Assembly: GCA_947561395.2 (NCBI GenBank)
Contig: OX387185.1
Coordinates: 38,730,213 to 38,794,212, forward strand
Direction of reading: 5' to 3'
DNA: 64,000 nucleotides
Source of the DNA: Buxus sempervirens
Lineage: Eukaryota > Streptophyta > Magnoliopsida > Buxales > Buxaceae
Position 1 is the first letter of the stretch, and every line of letters starts with the position of its first letter. The translations under genes and the position numbers were made by a program. Below the pieces are notes generated by a model. That model made no database searches and was not told the DNA's origin. It was given only the letters and a program-made list of their open reading frames with translations. Shown piece by piece: positions 56,637-64,000 of the stretch.

Positions 56637-57610
56637 CTTACACTCTGATATAGATCCTACGGTTTAATTATCTAACACCTCAAGTATGAGTTACAGTTCC
56701 GCTAGGTAACCCGGATTCGGGGCGTTACAACGGCGTTGAGCAATGAGATTATGAGAGCATGTATTAGGGTTTGGGAGGAAATGGGAATAATTTCGATCAA
56801 TTTAAGCCAGGGCTTGATTGTAATACATTTAATGTTTAAAGGTAAAGTATTATATGTAGGGTCCCTTATATGTAATATATATTTAAAGTATTTTTGTATT
56901 TTCGGTTCGGTTTGGTTTGGTCTTGAGAGATAGATGACTTCGGTTTAGTTTTTGGTTCAGTTTGGTTAACTTGAGCTTTCAACCCAAAACCGAACCAAAC
57001 AAATTTGGTTTTCTATTTTTAGAACCAAAACCTACCCAAAGACTATATGACCCAAACCAAATCGACCCAAAGTCGAGTTGGACCGGTTTGGTTTTGGTTT
57101 TAACCTGCCCAAGTTGTAGCCCTACCTCCTAGTGTCCGATGAAAGGTATAGGCTTATTTTTCATTTGGCATTTTCTCAATTAGGACTCATGGCAATTTTC
57201 TTTTTTATGCACTATACATGCTGGAATATTGTATTTTCTCATAGTTTCTTGGTGTCCAAATGTAACAAAAGTGAAATAAGAATCTTACAAAAAAATTACC
57301 CATTTTCTTGCAATTTCTTGACATACAAATTTAACCTAAGTGAAATAGAACATCTCACCAAAAAAGTCACCTAAAATCATCAAAATCTACCATTTTTTTC
57401 CCTATACTTATCTTGTTATCCAAATGCTCGAAGGGAATAATAGAAAATTTCTTTTACTCTTTTGTTTTGTTTTCTTTTTTCTTTAATGCATGTTTTTTCA
57501 TAGGACCGGATACCGGACTGGTTCAGGCCAATACCAATTCAAACAGTATTGGACCGCCGGTCCAGACGAAACAAAAGAAAGGTTGCAGATTTCACGGCGC
57601 AGCGAACAAT

Positions 57611-57777
57611 CCACGTCAGGTATCCGCTCCTCACCTCTTAATCAAACACAAACCGTGGATTCCTAATCAAGCGGTCACAAACGCAGATCACGCGGATCGA
57701 AGACCCATATCCCGCCATTACTAAAAGTTTTGAAATTTTCAGATTACGAACACGCGCACACCCATCATTCTATAAAA
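57611..57777 (+). promoter_or_regulatory. Histone H4 promoter
   Basis: Upstream of the H4 ATG lie, in order, CCACGTCA with the ACGTCA histone hexamer (57613-57618), the CGCGGATC histone octamer (57691-57698), an E2F-like TCCCGCC (about 57710-57716) and a TATA box TATAAAA (57771-57777). These are the known elements of S-phase plant histone promoters. The 5'UTR is about 75-80 nt. Confidence 0.8.
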
Positions 57778-57836
57778 ACCCTCGATCCCTCTCTTCCATC
57801 AAAAGTCAAGCAAAAACTTATCTCATTCTCTGTTAA

Positions 57837-58190
<354 letters not shown>

Positions 58191-59848
58191 TTCCTGTGAG
58201 CATATCTCTGCAGTATAGCTTTGTGATATCCGTGATGTTTTTGGTTAGGGGTTTAGCTAGTTTGAATCTTATTGTTCTCTTCTATGTGATTGTAAATGTT
58301 TTGGAGAATTTGTAATGGATCTGATATCTCAAGCTTCAATATTAATCGAAATTCAGCTTTTGCTTTTTAGTATTTTTGAATTCGTGATGTTTGATTCTTT
58401 CGTCTGAAATTGTTAGCTTGAAATCTGAACGGAGAAGTTGAAGTTTACGTGAATTTATGCTGTCAGGGTTTGCAGATGGGGTGGTTTGATAAACATTAGC
58501 TAATTTTCTTCTGTAGCCTTTTGGCAGTTGGCACATTTTGTTCACTGAAGATTGGGATCCTCACCATTGAATACAAAATGATGTGCATAATTGACTGTTA
58601 TTTCATTTCCCTGTTACCATTGTTTATGTTGATGATATTGTGTTTGTGGCTATAGATGCTACCTGCAGTATCATAAGAATCAACAACTGTTTATTGTTTT
58701 GTCATTTTGGTTGTTAGCATTGTTCTATCTTCCAATAGTTCTTTGTGCGGATTCTTGGGCTCAGATGAAATCTATGCTTGTAATTGCTCATGGGAATCAA
58801 AACTCACGGTTTTGGATTTGGGGGAGTTGAAATCAGTCTTGATTAGTATTATTAAATTATGTTTTGGGAAGTTAGATTTTATGTTGGGTATACTGATTTG
58901 CTGATGGAATTCAATTGCAACAGAAAGTGTCCTGATGATTGGGTAATTAGATTGGGGCTATTGCATACTTTTTTCATCATGGATGAATCAAATTATTGTC
59001 TTAAGATATGTGAGGAGCTACTATTTGTTCAGTTTTGGCAAGTGAAGGGCTAAATGCACTGCATTACTGAATCACAGCAAAGGGGGATGATGCTTTTTTT
59101 TCTTGCTTGTTTACACACCTTCCTCCTAGATTGATTGGTAATTGCTGGGAAGCAGAAAAAAAGAGATGTGCAGATGATCCTGAGCTTTTGATCCTTGTAA
59201 GAGGCTGAACTTACCTGGCATAGTTCTGCCTCCAATTTTTCTAGCAGGTTAAACTTGTTTTGATTTTTAGGGATAGTGAGTTCAGATATTTTTTTTTCTC
59301 TTTCAATATCTATAAATAATTACATCACCTGCATTCATTTGACAAATTATGAAAAGCATCTTTGAAATGGATATTCAATATAAGCATACTGAAGATTTTT
59401 TTCAACCAATAAGATATGGTTGATTTGCTCTTTTTAGCATTCTGGTTGTTATGTCCTATCATTTTTTAGCTATACTGCTATTTCTATGCAGCCTTTCTTT
59501 CTCTCTTTCAATTTTTCTTGCCCTTTTTCTGCTGACATCTGGATTTATTTTGTATGGATATAAGAAGCTTGTCTGACTTCTTATGTATGGAAATATCTAA
59601 CATTATTTTCTTTGGTTACTGGCTGACAATTCTCCAAAGAATTTTAATAATTATGCATATGCATTGCATCAATCTTGGATGTGTTAGAAGACACAAATGA
59701 ACCAATATCTTTACAAAAATAAACCTGCTGTTTATGCATCTTGCAAATTCGTAAACTGATGTTATCAACAGAATTCCTTGTCTGAACTACTTGGGTTCAT
59801 GAACATGATTCCTCTTCTGGTATTAATTCTAGTCTATTAAGAACCATA
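58191..59848. other. H4 3'UTR and intergenic region
   Basis: The first 150 bases or so are probably H4 3'UTR. The rest is T-rich unassigned sequence; no open frame resembles a known protein. Confidence 0.5.
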
Positions 59849-59856
59849 TCTCAGTA

Positions 59857-60601
59857 TAGGGATGTAATGAGCCGTGTCGAGCTGAGCTTTGCATAGCTCG
59901 GCTCAAGCTTATAAACCTTGGGCAAGGCTCAGGCTTGGCTCCGGCTCTTCATTTAGGGACAGGGATATTCAAAAGTCAACAAAGAAAAATGGATGACTGA
60001 AAACAACATTGTCAATAAACAATACCAAAAACTTAAAAATAAAAGTTAAGGTTTCTTCATCTGTAGTCATTGTGTCCTTTCTGTAACAAATATTAAGAAC
60101 TAATAGGATCCAAAACTTGCATTTAAAATAAAAAAGAAAAATGTACACATGTAACCATAGTAATGATGAGCAAAATAAATAAAACAAACTTTTTAATTTT
60201 GTAGATACAAGCAAAATAACATAACCTATAAGCTTGCATTACCTAGAGAAAGTAACCACTTAAAGTTGAGAAGGGTTTTTAATGAATAAAAGTTATAATT
60301 TGACTAAGAGTCAAATAGTTGTTAACTAGAGTTTATTTTTAATTTGTTTAACTTCTTAATTCTAGAAAAATATTTAATTATATCTTAAACTTTACTAATT
60401 ATATATTAACGTATATATTTAATAGCTAATATATAATACTTAAAATAGATAGATATACATAAATATCTGTATTTAACAAGCTGAGTTTTAATTGAGCTGA
60501 GACCACCCAAGCTTGGCTCAGGCTTAGCTCATGAGCCTAAAAATAGAACTCCCAAGCTCTCCTCATGCGAGCCAAGCTAGCGCAGCTCATTGACAGCCCT
60601 A
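59857..60601. mobile_element. Non-autonomous hAT-like element 3
   Basis: The left end TAGGGATGTAATGAGC and the right end in reverse TAGGGCTGTCAATGAGC are flanked by TCTCAGTA (59849-59856) and TTTCAGTC (60602-60609), six of eight matching. GAGCTGAGC...GGCTCAAGC words near both ends are mirror-related, and the centre is AT-rich. No coding capacity. Confidence 0.7.
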
Positions 60602-60609
60602 TTTCAGTC

Positions 60610-61505
60610 CTTCATGTTGTCAGATAATTTCTGATAGACTCCATTCAGATTCTTTTTGGCCTTCCTATAGTATTTAAAATCATTCAACTTTTCTTCAGCT
60701 TGGACCTTCTCAATTAAATCATTCAGCTTGCTCCTTCTCAATTAGTATCCATTTGAGCTCCAAGGAATCTTTTTGTCTAATTTCACAGGGTCGCCCCTGT
60801 CTGATGTCTTTGGTTTTTAGTCTGTATTAGTCTTCCAATATGGATGTTACCAACTATTCTTAAAATTTTCATTTCTAAACTTATTTTTATTTCTCTTTGA
60901 ATCTTCAGAGTCTTCATTTTTCATTCTTTCCAAGGTTTGTTAAGTCCTGTTTCTGTCATTTATCTTTACAAGTAGTCTTCGAACAGATCATGGGCCCTTT
61001 TTTAATATCTTTTTCTTTTTAAAGATTTTTAAGGACAGCATTTGGATTTGAGAGCTTTTATTCATTTTCTTGTTCATGCAATATTAATCCTCATGCATTC
61101 TGTTTTCTTCTGGTTTTTAGTTAAGCTTAGTTCCATCAATAATTAGAAGGATTCTTTACCTTTTCAAGAGCAAAAAAATAACATTGCAGTTTTGTCATTA
61201 GTTATATTTTCTCTTTTCCCCCTCCTTTTTTCTTCCCATCCATTGTTCTTCTTCTTAGTCTTCTTTTTCTGTCCTTTCTTCTAACATGTTGGCTTCTTAA
61301 TGGTATTTTGGATGTTGAATGGGACACTTTGTAAAATCTAAAAAGTATCCAAGGGGGTTCATAGAAAACTTGGAGTCACTACAGTGGCAGAAGGGTCCAA
61401 CCTATATCATTCACACCAAGGCAAGTAGTTGCAATTCACTTTTATAAATGTGGTGTGTGTGATCTAAGTTTTATGTCCTTGTTCTTTTTATTAGTCCTCT
61501 TTTTG
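60610..61505. other. Intergenic, no recognised feature
   Basis: T-rich sequence without a recognisable gene. The last part may be upstream or intronic sequence of the aquaporin pseudogene, because an acceptor-like CTTTCACAG precedes its first recognisable exon sequence (about 61508-61516). Confidence 0.4.
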
Positions 61506-61516
61506 TCTTTCACAGC

Positions 61517-62200
61517 TCTGTGGAACAGAAGATTGAGGATGAAAAGAAGCAAGATCCTGCTACCTTTTGTGCAAGATTACTCACGAGGAATTCTTTTCCT
61601 TGAAAATAGGTTTGATTTTTCTGGATGCTTCAACATGGTGCCTAGACTATCAGATAGAACTCGTTGACACAGTCATCTTCTTGTTGTTGCTTGACGCCAT
61701 TGTCATCTCCCCTCAGGAGACCCAAACTAAAACACCAAACCTTGTGTTCTTCCTCATTTTCTTAACCATTACCTTCTCCTTGTAGCAGACTTTCTTCTCT
61801 CCAATGGGCATATCAACCCTGTCATCACTCTCCATTGCACTAATTAATCAGCCTCGTTTCCTTCTCTCATGCCACCATCTACATTCTAGTTCAATGCGCA
61901 GATGCAATACTTGTTGCACTTCCATTTAATGCCGTTGTAAACAGCACCATTGAGCATGGATTCTCACTGGGGTTGCACCTTCACCGCTAAGGCTCTGCAC
62001 AGGTCCATTATGGTAGGCCTTGGAATATTCCAAGCCCTTCAACTTACAGTTACATGTATATTTGTCTTCCTCTTTGCATCAGTGTTGGTAGATTTTGATC
62101 ATTGACAAGCAAAAGCCCCATGGCCTGTCAAACTGTTCATGATCATCTGCATCATCACAAGGCTGATCATGTTCATCTCGACTCTTTTTTGCACTTTATA
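61517..62200 (+). pseudogene. XIP-type aquaporin (X intrinsic protein), truncated and frameshifted
   Basis: Pieces in several frames follow the order of a XIP channel. The first is EEFFSLKIG (N-terminal end). Next is a helix 1-2 piece with LDAIVISPQETQTKTPNLVF. The first NPA-type box follows as GHINPVIT, with the NPV variant typical of XIPs. Then come ATIYILVQCADAILVALPFN, AVVNSTIEHGFSLG and an (LGG)CT motif, then IFVFLFASVLVDFDH. At least three frame changes and an in-frame stop after FDH are visible. The second NPA box (NPARC in XIPs) and the last helices are absent, the similarity ending at about 62195. XIPs are plasma-membrane channels for small uncharged solutes. This copy cannot make one. 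Confidence 0.75.
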
Positions 62201-64000
62201 AATCGAAAATATAGAAATTTACTTCTTATAAAATTTAGTTTTTAAATAACAGACGCATACCTGCCTTCATATCAGTAAATTATCAAAGCTTGTCTTAGCA
62301 TGGAGGAGCAGCAATATATGTCATGCATATCTATTTTGATAACAGGGATGGAGTATAAGCATTTCAGACACTCCCACAACCCCATCATGTATGAAGTGCA
62401 GAAAGGGGATGTAATGCATTGCTCTGGTTGCTCCTTATTTTGCTCACCTTCTCACCTTTACAATTTCCATGTTGAACTTAATGCTTATTTGTCTTAGCTT
62501 CAGTGGCTGTTGTTCCTAGGCATAAAAATAGTTTTCATTATATATTTAGTGTTTTTCTCCCCTTTTGTGTCTTGTTTGTTCTTCCTCTACACCATATCTA
62601 TCCCTCATTTTCTCTTCTCTGCCCTAATTTATTTAATTCCTTTTCATTTTTCAACCATTTATTTTAGTATCAGAAACTAGTGGTTGCATTTTTTTTGTTG
62701 GGGGATCATATATGGTTGTGACTTACAAATGGAATGATGGGCTTTTATAGTTATGTTTGGGAAAGAGTTAATGTGGATAAATGACGAGATGTAGTAGCTG
62801 TTTGTACTTCATTGATGGACGATCTTCATTTTGATGCTGGTTGAAAAGAACACAACGCTGATTGCAAGCAACAATATATTAGCTAAACTTATGATCTAAT
62901 GAGTGGTAAGATTTATAATTCCTACCTTTTCAAAATGTTATTAAATCCATAAGGATCTGACTTATTGCCCTGATTGTACTCCCTGTCTCCTGTAGTTTTC
63001 TAAACTTGGGTCCTAAATGGAGTTGTGTTTCTTTTTGATAAATAGCAGTGAATTTATTGATTGGAAAGAAATTCTGAGATGCTGAAAGGGTCCTAAAAGT
63101 TGTAGTTGCTCTAATGGACTAAGATGGTCTTACCTGTAGCTGATGCTGCCAATGGGATGAACCTGATGTTTTATTCACTGATGCTGATAATAATGATCAG
63201 ATCTGTTATAGAGGGCAGACCATGGTAGCTGAGAAATTGTGACATGGTAACAGATACACGGTTGTTTATTTTTGTTTCGGTGGTTGATTAGAATCTACAT
63301 CAGTACATGTGGAGCTTTTAGGGCACTATTTTATTGACTTTGTTGCACCGTGCATGGGTCCATGACTGGCTGTGAAGTTGTAGCTGAATACCCATTGCAT
63401 CATGTGTCAGCATGTAGGGTCGTTGCTGTAGCTGCGAAGTTTATAACACCTTTGAGGCCTGCTACTTCTTCCTTTCTTCTTAAGGTGGATTCAAATTTGA
63501 TATTATTGATATTGATACTGAAGGGCAATGCTTTCTGGGTTGCAGCCACCTTTGGGACCAGCTTCTGTTGTATGCCTTACTAATCCAGCATGTTTATTCT
63601 TACCACTATTATCTTATGCATTAGTGATAAAGTTGTCTTATACTTGAAAGCAACATTCCATCTGAGCTAATTTTTTTTTGTTCAAGTTGGGATCATGATA
63701 ATGGTTGATAATTGCATATAGCTCTTATATTGAGTCTTTTATTTGCATGTTCTTAAATGGCCTACCATTTCTTTATGTGTGGAGTCTTCAAAATTGTTTT
63801 GTGAATAAAGTTGCAGTCGAATTTGAGGTCCGAAAGGCATGAATCATCTCTAGACTTGCTGCCAAGGACTGAACTTATGCTACTGCCTTATGCAATTTTC
63901 ACTGTGACCTCAAGTCTGGGCAGGTGTTGATTATGTAGTTTGGTTGTTTTGAGATCAATTGCTCTTCAAGTTATGACCTGCTGTGAACTTAATAACTGTT
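62201..64000. other. Intergenic, no recognised feature
   Basis: T-rich unassigned DNA. Open frames at 62300-62497 and 63350-63583 have no recognisable domains. Confidence 0.5.

Larger units (their letters stand above)
49822..56729 (+). mobile_element. LTR fossil F: solo LTR, family 1, with LTR G and a hAT MITE nested
   Basis: The element runs from TGTAAAATCCC to GGATTCGGGGCGTTACA with the duplication GCGGC/ACGGC (49817-49821, 56730-56734). The conserved GCTACTTGCTGGGATATTCG then TATCTCATTACG...TTTTCAG is at 56041-56090. Without inserts it is about 3.5 kb and no protein region was recognised. It landed in the pack-type hAT element just after the translocator fragment. Confidence 0.7.
48849..57124. 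mobile_element. hAT-type element with captured host-gene fragment (pack-type)
   Basis: The ends TAGGGGTGCAACTCGG and, in reverse, TAGGGCTACAACTTGGG are flanked by a perfect 8-bp duplication CCTCCTAG (48841-48848 and 57125-57132), the hAT hallmark. Subterminal ACCGAACCAAA/TTTGGTTCGGTT words occur on both sides. Without the later LTR F (with its own inserts) the element is about 1.4 kb. It has no transposase, but contains GA-rich sequence and about 285 bp from a host translocator gene. Confidence 0.8.

Noticed and set aside
57413-57724. 103-codon frame upstream of histone H4
   Set aside because: Overlaps the H4 promoter motifs and resembles no protein.

Overview
The window is nuclear DNA of a flowering plant, most likely a eudicot outside the Brassicaceae. 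The basis is a plant-type histone H4, plant forms of PNO1 and of a DHH-family phosphoesterase with long AT-rich introns, and a decayed XIP aquaporin, a subfamily known from many eudicots but not from monocots or Arabidopsis. The sequence is gene-poor and dominated by transposable elements.

Three host genes look alive. (1) A DHH-family phosphoesterase-like gene on the minus strand has its first four exons at 14687-14545, 4037-3942, 3394-3031 and 455-321, and its 3' end lies beyond position 1. Its first intron is about 10.5 kb and full of nested insertions. (2) PNO1/DIM2, a KH-domain 40S ribosome assembly factor, is on the plus strand at 46773-47447. Its promoter and a 5'UTR exon may lie at about 36.7-37.13 kb, which would make a 9.6 kb leader intron. 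(3) A complete intronless histone H4 gene lies at 57879-58190 with textbook histone promoter motifs. Two host-gene relics are also present: an XIP aquaporin pseudogene (61.5-62.2 kb) and a fragment of a KT-type sugar-phosphate/phosphate translocator carried inside a hAT-type element (49.44-49.72 kb).

The rest is layered mobile DNA. From about 18.66 to 36.69 kb sits a foldback-type element whose arms are tandem repeats. It was invaded by an L1 LINE, which was hit by a PIF/Harbinger-like element, which took three LTR insertions, one of them hit again by a fourth. Another solo LTR and two hAT-type elements also sit in the foldback, the second carrying three consecutive hairpins. From 37.38 to 43.04 kb is a PIF/Harbinger element with a broken Myb/SANT-like (trihelix) gene. 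From 48.85 to 57.12 kb is the hAT-type element with a perfect 8-bp target duplication and the captured translocator fragment; it is split by an LTR that contains another LTR and a small hAT MITE.

Eight LTR fossils (A-H below) are each bounded by TG...CA-type ends and 5-bp target duplications that match fully or at four of five bases. All look like solo LTRs, and no gag, protease, reverse transcriptase or integrase region was recognised. Six belong to one family, and each carries two short-word repeat cassettes whose words differ from copy to copy. All calls were made by eye, without database searches.
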